Positions 43,191 to 53,180 of a DNA stretch of 64,000 nucleotides are shown piece after piece. The translations under genes and the position numbers were made by a program. Source of the DNA: G958296245 sp965262055 (GTDB taxonomy: Bacteria; Chloroflexota; Dehalococcoidia; Lucifugimonadales; G958296245); assembly GCA_965262055.1 (NCBI GenBank), contig CBDHEI010000002.1, positions 3,224,001 through 3,288,000 of the forward strand, written 5' to 3'. The notes under the pieces are model-generated. The model made no database searches. It was not told where the DNA came from and was given only the letters and a program-made list of their open reading frames with translations. Within the stretch, counting starts at the first letter, position 1, and the number at the start of each line of letters is the position of its first letter.

Positions 43191-44258
43191 CTATCGCTGG
43201 ATCGTCTCGACCGAGACTTCCGCGGCTATGCGGTCAATCGTCGCCATTACCGTCTGAGGGATGGGAATGCCTTCGGCTAGACGCCGCTCCCTTGTTAGAA
43301 ACTCGATCTCGCCAGGCATATACACCGCCTCTGTGCCCTCGGCCAGGGCGCTGTCGTGTACCTGCCGGGCCAGTGAGTCGACCCTCTCCTTGAACTCGCC
43401 AAGCGGCATCACCTTGCCGACGTCGATGGCGTAGAAGTAGTGGCTGACCTTCACGGGATAGAACACGTCTGTCGACGCCAGGGCGTCCCGGGGCACGTCT
43501 TTCCCCGTGAGACCCCCGCCTATCACGGAGGTAAGCACCTCCAGGGCCACGGTCAGTGCGAAGCCTTTGGCCCCCGCCATGGGGGCTACGAGTCCAAGCA
43601 GTGCCTCCTCGGCGTCCGTGGTGGGGCGCCCCTGCCGGTCGAGCGCCCAGTCGGGCGGTATGCTCTCGCCCTTGGCAGCCGCCACGCGGATCTTGTTGCG
43701 GGCCGCCGTGCTAGATGCCATGTCTAGGACGACGGGGTATGACTCGCCAGCCGGCGCGGCAACGCAGAAGGGGTTGTTGCTCACGGTTTCTGTGATGCCG
43801 CCCCAGGGCGCCATGATGGCCGGGCCGTTCGTGCTGCACACGCCTATCATCCCCTGTTGGACGGCCATCATTCCGTAGTAGGCCAGCGCTCCCATGTGGT
43901 TCGAGTTGCGCACGATGACCGTGGCCGCGCCGTGGCTGCGGGCGCGCTCTATCGCCAGCGACATCGCCTGCACGGAGACGACTTGGCCCATGCCCCCGCC
44001 GCCGTCGAGAACGGCCAGCCCGCCCGCGTCGGCAACCGTCGTGACCTCGGGGGTCGGGTTGATCCCGTTCTGGAGCCCTCGGACGTACCTGTGCAAGAGC
44101 TGAACCCCGTGGGAATAAACCCCGCGCAGGTCCGCCTCCAGCAGGCTGTCCGCTATGACCGCCGCGTCGGACTTCGGTACGGAGACGGCGGCGAGCGCCC
44201 TCTCGCCGAAGGCTCGATGGGCGTCCGCCGTCACGATGACGTCTTGTCCTTCAGCCAT
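43191..44258 (-). CDS. Ldh2-family NAD(P)-dependent 2-hydroxyacid dehydrogenase
   Basis: 355 residues with gaggt upstream. The malate/L-lactate dehydrogenase (PF02615) family is recognised by 'ADLRGVYSHGVQLLHRYV' with the catalytic His, 'VIVRNSNHMGALAYYGMMAV', 'NNPFCVAAPA' and 'PMAGAKGFALTVALEVL'. Members reduce or oxidise 2-keto/2-hydroxy acids such as ureidoglycolate, 2,3-diketo-L-gulonate or sulfolactate. The substrate is not evident. It is convergent with the epimerase gene and may use products of the HpcH aldolase. Confidence 0.85.
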   Translation of the reverse strand: MAEGQDVIVTADAHRAFGERALAAVSVPKSDAAVIADSLLEADLRGVYSHGVQLLHRYVRGLQNGINPTPEVTTVADAGGLAVLDGGGGMGQVVSVQAMSLAIERARSHGAATVIVRNSNHMGALAYYGMMAVQQGMIGVCSTNGPAIMAPWGGITETVSNNPFCVAAPAGESYPVVLDMASSTAARNKIRVAAAKGESIPPDWALDRQGRPTTDAEEALLGLVAPMAGAKGFALTVALEVLTSVIGGGLTGKDVPRDALASTDVFYPVKVSHYFYAIDVGKVMPLGEFKERVDSLARQVHDSALAEGTEAVYMPGEIEFLTRERRLAEGIPIPQTVMATIDRIAAEVSVETIQR

Positions 44259-44426
44259 ATGTACGGACCTCGCGTCGAAGATGTGTCCGCATTCTATAGT
44301 CGTGCCGCAGGGGGCGCAAACTGCTCCAAGCTAGCCCAGGTCTACCACCTCAGTCACATTGCCTGGAGGATTCAGCCTGGGGTCGGCTGCGCGCCGGTGT
44401 GATATGGGGGCGCCAGAGGGGTGGGG

Positions 44427-45185
44427 CTATGGGCCCCTGGGGAGGGCGGTGAAGTCTATGTGCCCGGAGGCCGGGTAGTAGCTGCCGGGTGGGTTGGCGT
44501 CGGCGGAGACCCAGTAGTCGGCGGGGTCGCGCCAGGTGTCGACGCCCTTGCGCATGGCTTCGCGCTCGTAGTAGCTGGGACCGGTGGGCGGGTCGGCGGG
44601 TGTGGGCCGGGGCTCTTCCGGGTACTGGAGCGGTGGCGGGTCTGCGCTCGCTTCGGGCTCTTCGGTCGAGGCGGCCGGGGGCGTTGGGCGGGCGGGCGGT
44701 GGCGGCTCCGGGTCGTCGCGCCGTTGAGGGTCGTCGTTCCAGGAGTCGGCGTCGCGCCGGGCCTTGGCGGCGGCCCTTGCTTCTTTCCTCTCCTTGTAGG
44801 CGGAGTAGAGGTCGCACTCTGCTGTGAGGGCTTCGTCCAGCTTGTCGGGGTCGTCCTCGTAGGCTTGGTGGAGCGTATCGCCGATGCCGTGGGGGAAGGT
44901 CTCTTCGTCCTCGTCCTCCTCGTCCTCCTCGTCGTCGTCGCCGTCGTCGTAGTAGTGGTCGCCGCCGTCGGAGTGGTCGTCTCGGCAGAGGCGCAGGAGC
45001 TCTTTGGCAGCCGAGAGCCTGTGGTGGGGCTTGAAGCCGTCGAGGTTTCCGTGCATGACGTCGACGAGGAATCGTACGACGAGTCTGCCGCCGTCGGTCT
45101 CGTCGCGGGCGATGTCGGCGAGTGAGGGGTATCTGTCCTCGCTGGCGTCGTCGTTGTGTTGCGCGGGCTGCGCTTCGTAAGACAT
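44427..45185 (-). CDS. acidic, low-complexity protein of unknown function
   Basis: 252 residues. Residues 20-75 look folded ('SLADIARDETDGGRLVVRFL', 'PHHRLSAAKELLRLC') and resemble short modules found beside phage or plasmid DNA-packaging genes (weak, from memory). Residues ~75-95 are almost all Asp/Glu, and ~150-215 are Pro-rich. There is no Shine-Dalgarno; the ATG is 7 bases after a -10 box, so the message is probably leaderless. The GAC/GAG run in the DNA is a coding repeat. I cannot assign a function; a DNA-mimic or scaffold role would be speculation. Confidence 0.55.
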   Translation of the reverse strand: MSYEAQPAQHNDDASEDRYPSLADIARDETDGGRLVVRFLVDVMHGNLDGFKPHHRLSAAKELLRLCRDDHSDGGDHYYDDGDDDEEDEEDEDEETFPHGIGDTLHQAYEDDPDKLDEALTAECDLYSAYKERKEARAAAKARRDADSWNDDPQRRDDPEPPPPARPTPPAASTEEPEASADPPPLQYPEEPRPTPADPPTGPSYYEREAMRKGVDTWRDPADYWVSADANPPGSYYPASGHIDFTALPRGP

Positions 45186-45192
45186 GTGTTCT

Positions 45193-45222
45193 ATAATAGG
45201 GGGTGGCGCAGGGGTTTGTCAA
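45193..45222 (-). promoter_or_regulatory. sigma-70-like promoter giving a leaderless message
   Basis: Minus strand TTGACA (45217-45222), an 18-base spacer and TATTAT (45193-45198), followed after 7 bases by the ATG at 45185. Transcription should begin at or next to the start codon. The inverted-repeat element at 45237 ends 14 bases upstream of the -35 box, so it may have replaced the original upstream control region. Confidence 0.65.
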
Positions 45223-45236
45223 GTGGGTCCACGAAC

Positions 45237-45866
45237 GGGTAGTGTCTCAGTTTGCAAGTCATGGAACGCAGGCCACCCACGGGTACGGTCGATGGACAGT
45301 CACCCACCTCGGCTCTGTCGTCCTCTCACGTGAAGGATAGGTGCCACCTGTTGTGGGCCGAGCATACCCAGAGAACCACCGAGGAGATGTAGAGCGGTAT
45401 GTGATATTGTAATGGCCGTGCCATTTCCCATCGTCGTAGTAGCGATAGGGACCAATGTGCTGCTCCAGGGCCGCGAGCTCCTCAGCATCGACGTCCAGGG
45501 GAATGTCCACGCCGTTGACGGCCATCCTGTAGCTGTTTCCCTTGACCTCAAACATGACGTGATTGGTAGCCAGAGGGCCGCTGTCAAAGTCGGTCAGACT
45601 GCCTGAGTCCAAGCGAATCGCGGGCTCTCCCCAACTCTGGTAGAAACTCTTAACCACACTGTCGTTCTCGTAAAGCCTTCCGTGTCGAGCCTCATATGAT
45701 GATTCAAATAATGTATAGCGAAAATCGACTGTGAAAGTCCCGTCGGACGACACCAGGACTAGAAGGTCCATACCTTTGTCGGGCACACTTCGCACCATGA
45801 AGCCATATTGGAACCCCGGCAACCCCGGCGCCTAGCTCGTCAGATTGGCAAACTGAGACACTACCC
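45237..45866. mobile_element. 630-bp terminal-inverted-repeat element with 6-bp target duplication
   Basis: gggtagtgtctcagtttgc at 45237-45255 is repeated exactly inverted at 45848-45866 (19 bp, perfect). The element is flanked by acgaac on both sides (45231-45236 and 45867-45872). It contains one reading frame on the minus strand and no transposase, so it would need one supplied in trans. The ends differ from both IS types in this window. Perfect ends and target duplication suggest recent movement. Confidence 0.8.
45259..45822 (-). CDS. LamG/concanavalin-like domain fragment carried by the TIR element
   Basis: 187 residues from a TTG, filling nearly the whole 630-bp element and stopping 3 bases before the left inverted repeat. 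An in-frame TAG lies just upstream. Segments such as 'YGFMVRSVPDKGMDLLVLVS', 'WGEPAIRLDSGS' and 'NSYRMAVNGVDIPLDV' look like the sugar-binding jelly-roll domains at the ends of secreted Chloroflexota proteins (inference from pattern). It has no signal peptide and no clear ribosome-binding site. It is probably a gene fragment captured as cargo, not a complete protein. Confidence 0.45.
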   Translation of the reverse strand: MPGFQYGFMVRSVPDKGMDLLVLVSSDGTFTVDFRYTLFESSYEARHGRLYENDSVVKSFYQSWGEPAIRLDSGSLTDFDSGPLATNHVMFEVKGNSYRMAVNGVDIPLDVDAEELAALEQHIGPYRYYDDGKWHGHYNITYRSTSPRWFSGYARPTTGGTYPSRERTTEPRWVTVHRPYPWVACVP

Positions 45867-45953
45867 ACGAACGAAGGGGCTATATGCCGCCCGCCCCGGA
45901 CGGTCTCGCAAGCCGATATACTCTGGGTCAGCCATCCTCGGAGGAGCATGGGC

Positions 45954-47345
45954 ATGAACGTCATATGGATCGTCGCGGACACGTTCAGGCAAGACCACCT
46001 CGGGGCGTACGGGAAGGCTGAGATAAGCACGCCCTCCCTCGACACGCTGGCCTCGAAGTCGATGCGGTTCGAACGGCACTACGCGGCCGGCTTCCCGACG
46101 ATGCCGACCCGCGCCGACCACGCTACGGGCCGGTGGACCATGTCGTTCATGGGGTGGGAGCCGATACCCGACGAGGCCACAACCCTTGCCGAGATACTGG
46201 CCAGGCAGGGCGTGCACACGGCGGCCATGGTGGACACGCCCTTCTACCTGCGCGGCGGAATGAATTACGACAAGGGCTTCCAGACCTTCTCTATGTACAC
46301 GGGCCAGGAGGGCTCAGTCACCCGTCTGATAGAGGCCCACCACCACGAGTCCCGCGATGCCCGGGAAGCCTGGCGCTTCGAGGCGGACCGGAACGTGGCC
46401 CAGACGGTCAACCGCGCGATGGAGTGGCTCCAGCGCCACTACAAAGAGGACTTCTTCCTCTACGTGGACACCTGGGACCCCCACGAACCCTGGGACGCGC
46501 CGAGCTACTACACGGAGATGTACATGCCGGACTACGACGGCGAGGTGGTGCAGCCCATATACGGCCACTGGCATGACGCGCATGGCTTCACGGACAGCCG
46601 CGTCCGCAAGGCGCTGGCAACCTACAAGGGCGAGGTTACGATGGTCGACACCTGGGTAGGCCACCTGCTGCGCGCCGTGGAAAACATGGGGCTGATGGAG
46701 AATACGGCCATCATCTTCACATCAGACCACGGATTCTACTTCGGGGAACACGGCGGGCTTTTCGGGAAACTCACCTTTGCCAAGGGCCCTGACGGCTCCC
46801 TGTACCAGCACGGCGACCCGAATGCCATGTGGGACTTTTCGCCACTGTACGAGGAAATAGTCCTCGTGCCGTTGCTGGTCTACGTGCCCGGCGCGAGCCC
46901 AGGCGCTTACAGAGGCTTGACTTCGGCAGTGGACGTGATGCCTACCGTCCTGGAGGCTATGGGGCAGGGAGTCCCGAATTGGGTAGAGGGCGAGTCCCTG
47001 CTCCCGAAGGTTCACGACCCGTCGTTGCCTGGCCGTGACTTCACCGTTTCAACGGTGCCGTTCGCCAATCCGGGGGATTCCGTTGACTCGGTGGACAACA
47101 TCAGGCGCCGGCTCGGCAGGGCGCCCGTGACGACGGTCACGACGGACGAGTGGTCCCTGTTGTACAGCATCGACGCCGGGATGTCGCAGCTTTACCATCT
47201 GCCGTCGGACGCTGGGCAGCACAGCGACCTGTTAGGCCAAAACCCCAGCGTCGCGAGGGCCGTGCACGAAAGGCTCTTGAAGTTCATGGCGGATACTCGC
47301 CTGCCGGAGCCGCTGAGGGACCCGAGGGCCGAGCTCCGGCTATAG
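45954..47345 (+). CDS. sulfatase-superfamily hydrolase with Thr at the formylglycine position
   Basis: 463 residues from the ATG at 45954, for which ggagg is well spaced; an ATG two codons earlier is too close. The alkaline-phosphatase/sulfatase fold is clear: 'VIWIVADTFRQDHLGAYG' with the first metal Asp, and 'IFTSDHGFYFGEHG' with the second metal pair. The sulfatase signature C/S-x-P-x-R reads 'FPTMPTRADHATG', so Thr replaces the Cys/Ser that becomes formylglycine. That suggests a Thr-nucleophile phospho- or phosphonate-ester hydrolase or an inactive relative rather than a true sulfatase. No signal peptide. Confidence 0.8.
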   Translation: MNVIWIVADTFRQDHLGAYGKAEISTPSLDTLASKSMRFERHYAAGFPTMPTRADHATGRWTMSFMGWEPIPDEATTLAEILARQGVHTAAMVDTPFYLRGGMNYDKGFQTFSMYTGQEGSVTRLIEAHHHESRDAREAWRFEADRNVAQTVNRAMEWLQRHYKEDFFLYVDTWDPHEPWDAPSYYTEMYMPDYDGEVVQPIYGHWHDAHGFTDSRVRKALATYKGEVTMVDTWVGHLLRAVENMGLMENTAIIFTSDHGFYFGEHGGLFGKLTFAKGPDGSLYQHGDPNAMWDFSPLYEEIVLVPLLVYVPGASPGAYRGLTSAVDVMPTVLEAMGQGVPNWVEGESLLPKVHDPSLPGRDFTVSTVPFANPGDSVDSVDNIRRRLGRAPVTTVTTDEWSLLYSIDAGMSQLYHLPSDAGQHSDLLGQNPSVARAVHERLLKFMADTRLPEPLRDPRAELRL

Positions 47346-47630
47346 CAAGGCCCTTGCTCCGGTCCCCCTCCGAAGTACGAGGGCATTCGTCTTCCCAGAT
47401 TCCCCACCTAACATAGTTGGTGTGGCCTTCGTGGATTTACGCCCGTGTTGAGTATCGATTCGGTGGTTCCATATGGTCGGATCGGGCCGTAGGTAGGACC
47501 TTGGCCGAAGACTTTGAGGGTATGGGCAGCGTAGCCGCACCGATTATGGCTGTCCTCAGGCCGAAGAAGGCATGGCGCAGCCTGGGCGACCTTGCTGAGT
47601 CGCCTTCAACCGATGCACAGACAGGACCGC

Positions 47631-49160
47631 TTATGGTTGGTACGGCTCGGCGGACAGCGCCAATATCCTCTGACGTGCCCTGATCAACAACTCGTATGAG
47701 GGATGGCCCCGCGCCAGACGGATGATCAGCTTCCTGGCGTGTCGCATCACCCGGCCCGGAAGGGCGATCAGGGCGAAGCGCACTGCCTTGAGACGCTTGC
47801 TCACCCACTGTCCTCCCAACGCCAGCCGCTTCATCGCAGAGCTCAGGTTGAAGGCCAGCACCGCTATGGCCCACCATGCGGCGTTGGCTCCGAACAGCCC
47901 CGACGGGAGCCTGCCCGCAGCCAGGTCACTCTTCAGGACGCTGTGGACCTGCTCGCCTTTACCGCATCTCTGCCTGTACCACCGGATCATCTCATCTCCC
48001 GGAAGGTCTCGGTTGGTCACCAACCCGGAGACCTTGTGCCAGGCTCCGCCGGCCAGCCTCATCACGGGGAAGGGCAGTTCCAGCTGCAGTTCCATTCCCG
48101 GCAGAGGCTGTTCGCTCAGCGGCTCCCTGATAGCGATGAACCGGTATTCAGGGTTCTTCTTGCTGTAGGCTATCCAGTCTGGTACGAAGTTCACCTCCGC
48201 CCACTGTTGACCTGTCTCGACCCAAGTGGCGCCCAGTCTGCGGTGCGGGGCATGCCAGTCTTGTTCGGCAACCTCGGACACCGCGCGCCTGAACTCCGGC
48301 GTCACGTTGAGCCCTACCGCAAACTCGATCACTCCGAAGCGCTCGTCTCTGCCCTCGGCGCAGTACCGCAGCAACTCGTGCTGATACCCAGCCGCGTCCG
48401 ACCGCAGCATCACCTTGTCCACCGCACAAGGCAGATGCTCCAACGCTTCGGTCAACACTCGCAGTTGCTGATAGCCAGCAGGTACGTTGCCGTCCCGAAA
48501 CTCCGAATGCACTATCAACTCAGCCTCGGCCCAGTAGGTCGTCAGAGGCTGATACGCCTTGTACTTCTTGTAGCTGTAGAGCGCCTGCTGCTTGTGCGTC
48601 TCCACCAGCGTGGCGTCCATGTCCAACGTGGCTTGAGCGCAGGGCGAACGGCTCTGTACGAAGCTCACCATATCGGCGTTCACCTTATGCAGACCCCCCA
48701 GCGCTTCGTTGGGTGAAGGTATGAACGCTCTGTGAGCTTCCCGACTGGACTCCTCGCCCGCCTCGTGGAATCTCTCCAGGTACCGGAACACCGCCGACTC
48801 CGATGGCATGCTCCGCCGACGCTCTACACGCCATCGCTCTTCCAACGCTCTACGCTCTCGACGACCCATCCCATAGCTCTCGACTTCCCGAAGCACCCTG
48901 CACAACCCCGCGTCCTTCTCCAGAACATCCAGATCGACCACTGACTCACCGCCTGCCAGGTTCAGCAGTATCAGCGAGCTGACCACTTGGCTGTCCGTCC
49001 AGCCCTGACCACACTCCCGCAGTCCCACGTGGCGCTCTACCGACGACCTCAAACCTGCTGCGTGCATCAACTCCAAGTACGTCATCATCCCCGCCATCGC
49101 CGTCATGCCCGGCGAGCTCTTCTCCTGCTCGTACTGGAACGGCAGAACCCCTTGCTTCAT
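47631..49160 (-). CDS. IS1380-family transposase (second lineage)
   Basis: 509 residues from the ATG at 49160, with gaggtg at 8 bases; 13 upstream codons are unlikely. Catalytic motifs: 'ATLDMDATLVETHKQQ' (first Asp), 'VMLRSDAAGYQHELLRYC' (second Asp), and 'GKGEQVHSVLKSDLAAGRLP' (Glu), followed by 'FGANAAWWAIAVLAFNLS', all in IS1380 order. Similarity to the copy A-C transposase is limited to these motifs. The frame is intact. Its Shine-Dalgarno lies in one arm of an inverted repeat (49170-49239). Confidence 0.92.
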   Translation of the reverse strand: MKQGVLPFQYEQEKSSPGMTAMAGMMTYLELMHAAGLRSSVERHVGLRECGQGWTDSQVVSSLILLNLAGGESVVDLDVLEKDAGLCRVLREVESYGMGRRERRALEERWRVERRRSMPSESAVFRYLERFHEAGEESSREAHRAFIPSPNEALGGLHKVNADMVSFVQSRSPCAQATLDMDATLVETHKQQALYSYKKYKAYQPLTTYWAEAELIVHSEFRDGNVPAGYQQLRVLTEALEHLPCAVDKVMLRSDAAGYQHELLRYCAEGRDERFGVIEFAVGLNVTPEFRRAVSEVAEQDWHAPHRRLGATWVETGQQWAEVNFVPDWIAYSKKNPEYRFIAIREPLSEQPLPGMELQLELPFPVMRLAGGAWHKVSGLVTNRDLPGDEMIRWYRQRCGKGEQVHSVLKSDLAAGRLPSGLFGANAAWWAIAVLAFNLSSAMKRLALGGQWVSKRLKAVRFALIALPGRVMRHARKLIIRLARGHPSYELLIRARQRILALSAEPYQP

Positions 49161-49169
49161 AATAGGTGC

Positions 49170-49239
49170 ACCTCGTTGGTGATCGTTTCTCTCTTCCAAG
49201 AAACATCTTAGCCCCCTTCACGGCGGGCTCCAACGAGGT
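49170..49239 (-). promoter_or_regulatory. inverted repeat covering the transposase ribosome-binding site (second IS)
   Basis: acctcgttgg at 49170-49179 is perfectly complementary to ccaacgaggt at 49230-49239. The first overlaps the gaggtg Shine-Dalgarno (49169-49174 on the minus strand). A message starting outside the IS could fold and hide it; a message starting between the arms would not. Confidence 0.6.
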
Positions 49240-49383
49240 CTTCTTCTTCTCTAGGTGGGGAATCTGGGTCTTCATACTTCCTTGACACTACTGTGGTACT
49301 TTTAGGGGGATCGTTGCTTCCATCGACTGGGCTGCACTCCAAAGGCGTGCATCGGGCGTATATGTAGTAGTGAGGAGTCAGCT

Positions 49384-50262
49384 TTGCGCCCCGAAACTAT
49401 TCCACCGCGTGTGTCCGACATGGAGGCTCCGGCCGATTCGTCGGTTCCTCGGGCGCCAACCTGGAGAAGGCGTTGGCGGGTCCTTCGTGAGAGGTCCGCT
49501 GCGCTGACTCTTGTCGCTTTCGGCGTGGTTGCGTTGCTGCTCGCCTTGCTACTTTGGACGACCTTCCGTACAGATGACCAGCAGCTTGTGGCTACAGACG
49601 TAGAGGAGGCAGTTGCACGGGCCTTAGCCTCTGCAACACCGTCTCCAGTCATCTCTGCCCAGGTCTACCAGGCCATACTGCCGTCCCTGGTCGTGGTACA
49701 GACGGACAACGGCAGTGAAGGGAACGGCTACGGGATCGGAACCGGAGTAGTCGTTAACAGCGACGCCGAGGTGCTAACGGCGTTGCACGTCATTCAGGGC
49801 GCGACGGAGATCCAGCTAGCCTTCGCGGACGGCACCAGGACATCCGCCACCGTCACCAACGTGGACCCGGAGAGAGACATCGCGGTCCTGACGCCGGCCG
49901 TGCTGCCGAACTTCGTCATACCCGCTACCATCGGCAGCTCCTCAGCGATGCGCGTCGGCGACGAGGTATTCGCAGTGGGCAACCCGCTTGGTCTGGTTGG
50001 CTCGTTTAGTGCGGGCGTAGTATCCGGATTCGACCGCGACTTCAGGCCTGAGGGCAGGGAGGAACCTCTGCGCGGCCTGATCCAGTTCGACGCGGCCGTG
50101 AATCCGGGCAATTCGGGCGGTCCACTGCTGGACCGACGCGGGCAGGTCGTCGGCATCGTTACCGGGCTGATCAACCCTACCGATCTGGACTTCTTCATTG
50201 GGATAGGATTCGCTGTCCCCATCGACGTGGCGGTCAGTGCCGCCGGAGGGCCGGCGCAGTAG
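49384..50262 (+). CDS. HtrA/DegP-like serine protease without PDZ domain
   Basis: 292 residues from a TTG with gaggag 6 bases before it. A basic cytoplasmic segment, one membrane helix at about 42-59, then a trypsin-like domain. The triad is H135 ('VLTALHVI'), D165 ('DPERDIAVL') and S244 ('NPGNSGGPLL'). The family usually has one or two PDZ domains; here the protein ends right after the protease domain. It should cleave damaged or envelope proteins outside the membrane. The MoxR gene follows by 24 bases, so it may head the MoxR-DUF58-VWA operon. Confidence 0.87.
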   Translation: MRPETIPPRVSDMEAPADSSVPRAPTWRRRWRVLRERSAALTLVAFGVVALLLALLLWTTFRTDDQQLVATDVEEAVARALASATPSPVISAQVYQAILPSLVVVQTDNGSEGNGYGIGTGVVVNSDAEVLTALHVIQGATEIQLAFADGTRTSATVTNVDPERDIAVLTPAVLPNFVIPATIGSSSAMRVGDEVFAVGNPLGLVGSFSAGVVSGFDRDFRPEGREEPLRGLIQFDAAVNPGNSGGPLLDRRGQVVGIVTGLINPTDLDFFIGIGFAVPIDVAVSAAGGPAQ

Positions 50263-50286
50263 TCGACCGAGAGGTGTGTATCTGGT

Positions 50287-51288
<1,002 letters not shown>

Positions 51289-52193
51289 TCGGAGGGCTCC
51301 CGAGCGGGTGCTGCACCGCCTCGACTGGCAGGTGCTGCGCCGGCTTGATGGAATCCTCCAGGGAGACTACCGGAGCCTCTTCATGGGCGGCGGTCTCGAC
51401 TTCGCCGAGTTGCGCGAGTACCAGCCGCCGGACGACATCCGCCACATCGACTGGAACGTGACGGCGCGGATGGACATGCCGTATGTACGCCGGTACTTGG
51501 AAGACCGAGAGGTCACGGCATGGTTTCTGCTCGATCTGAGCCCTTCGATGGCCTTCGGCGCGGTCGAGCGGCGCAAAGAGTCCGTCATGGTCGACTTCGT
51601 AGGGGTACTGGCACGTCTGCTCACACGGAACGGGAACCGGGTCGGCGCCATCCTGTATGACAACAAAGTTGAGTTTGCTATTCCTCCGCGGAGCGGACGG
51701 CCACAGGTGCTTCGGCTGATCAACGACATCCAGAGGCAGCAGTCGTCGCCAGGCGGGGCGATGACAGACCTGTCCAAGCTGCTACAGTCAGCGTTCAATA
51801 GCATTAAGCGGCGGTCGCTTATTTTCCTGGTCTCGGACTTCATCTGCCTGCCGGGATGGGATAAGGCGATGGACCGCCTCAACAGCAAGCACGATCTGCT
51901 GGCGGTGCGCCTCTGGGACCCGCGTGAGGCAGACCTGCCCGATGTCGGTGTTGTGCTCGTAGAGGACTCGGAGACGGGGGTCCAGATGAGCGTGGACACG
52001 AGCGACAGGGGGTTCCGACGGCGGTTTCACGAAGCGGCCCGCCGCCGTGAAGCCGAGCTGGAGCAGACCTTCAAGCACGCCGGTGTGGACGAGCTGTCGC
52101 TGTCCACCGAGGAGGACCTAGTACTGGCCATCCTTCGATTCGCCTCGCTGCGCAGCAGGGCGCGGCGGCCTCAGTGGTAGGGGAGTAGGAACG

Positions 52194-53180
52194 GTGTCCT
52201 TCATCTGGCCGTGGGTCCTCGTCTCTCTGTTGGCGCTGCCCGTGTGCGTCTACGTGTACGTGCGGCTACAGCGGAGGCGGAGGGAGGACGCAGCCAGTCT
52301 GGGCGCGCTGGGCTCCGTGCGGGAAGGAGTCTCCACTCTGGCAGGGCGGCGGCGCCACATTCCGCCCATCATATTCCTGATCGGCGTTGCACTGCTGGCA
52401 GTGGCTTCGGCCCGTCCGCAGCTAACTCTGCCGGTGCCCCGGATGGAGGGTACCGTCGTGCTGACGTTCGACGTATCGTCCAGCATGGCTGCCGATGACG
52501 TCGAGCCGACGAGGATGGACGCCGCCAAGAAGACTGCGAGGGCCCTCATCGACCGGCGTGCCAGCGGCGCCAGGATTGGGATCGTAGCCTTTGGAGAGAG
52601 CGGGCTGGTGGTGCAGCCGCCGACCGACGATGACGAAGCGCTGGGCGCAACCATCGACCGCCTGGTGCCCCAGAGCGGGACGTCGCTGGGCAGGGGGATA
52701 CTAACCGCACTGAACCTCGTCTCGGCGGAGTCCGGCCTCGGCTTTGGGGAGCCAGCCTCGGAGGATGGAGCGGCGCCTCGGGGCGTCTTCGCGCCCTCGG
52801 TCATCGTGCTGCTGACGGACGGGGAGAACACGGACCCTCCCGACCCGCTGGAAGCCGCGCAGACGGCCATCGACCGCGGTGTACGTGTCTACGCCGTAGG
52901 TTTCGGCACTGAGGAGGGCGCAGTCCTAGAGGTCGACGGTTTCAACCTCTTCACACAGCTAAACGAGCCCGTCTTGCAGGAGATCGCGCTGCAGTCCGAG
53001 GGCGTCTACTTCAGGATAGAAGACCTCGAGGACGTGCCGTCTGTCTACGAGGAGCTTGAGACCGAGTTCGTCGTCGAGTCCAGAGAGATAGAGGTCACGT
53101 CCGCCTTTGGAGGTGTGAGCGCACTGCTGCTCCTCGCTGGCGGCGCTCTTTCGCTATTCTGGTTCGGGCGGATGCCGTAG
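52194..53180 (+). CDS. VWA-domain membrane protein, BatA-like
   Basis: 328 residues from a GTG with ggggag at 8 bases. Two N-terminal membrane helices (about 4-24 and 56-74), then an extracellular VWA domain with intact D-V-S-S-S metal site and 'VIVLLTDGENTDPPDPLEAA', then a C-terminal helix (about 303-322). This N-helix, VWA, C-helix layout is that of BatA/BatB proteins. It lies 13 bases after the DUF58 gene and 14 before its paralogue. Role with MoxR in envelope stability is known only by association. Confidence 0.88.
   Translation: MSFIWPWVLVSLLALPVCVYVYVRLQRRRREDAASLGALGSVREGVSTLAGRRRHIPPIIFLIGVALLAVASARPQLTLPVPRMEGTVVLTFDVSSSMAADDVEPTRMDAAKKTARALIDRRASGARIGIVAFGESGLVVQPPTDDDEALGATIDRLVPQSGTSLGRGILTALNLVSAESGLGFGEPASEDGAAPRGVFAPSVIVLLTDGENTDPPDPLEAAQTAIDRGVRVYAVGFGTEEGAVLEVDGFNLFTQLNEPVLQEIALQSEGVYFRIEDLEDVPSVYEELETEFVVESREIEVTSAFGGVSALLLLAGGALSLFWFGRMP

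Larger units (their letters stand above)
47394..49268 (-). mobile_element. second, distinct IS1380-family insertion sequence
   Basis: 1875 bp. Inverted ends cccagattccccaccta (47394-47410) and its complement (49252-49268) are perfect over 17 bp. A 4-bp duplication, tctt, flanks it (47390-47393 and 49269-49272). One transposase gene is on the minus strand; 220 bp of the left end is non-coding. Ends and transposase differ from copies A-C, so two IS1380 lineages are active in this genome. It sits between the sulfatase-like gene and the htrA-like gene without breaking either. Confidence 0.92.

Noticed and set aside
44880..44960. Trinucleotide-like run (cctcctcgt type) as a microsatellite
   Set aside because: It encodes the Asp/Glu stretch of the acidic protein; treated as part of that gene.
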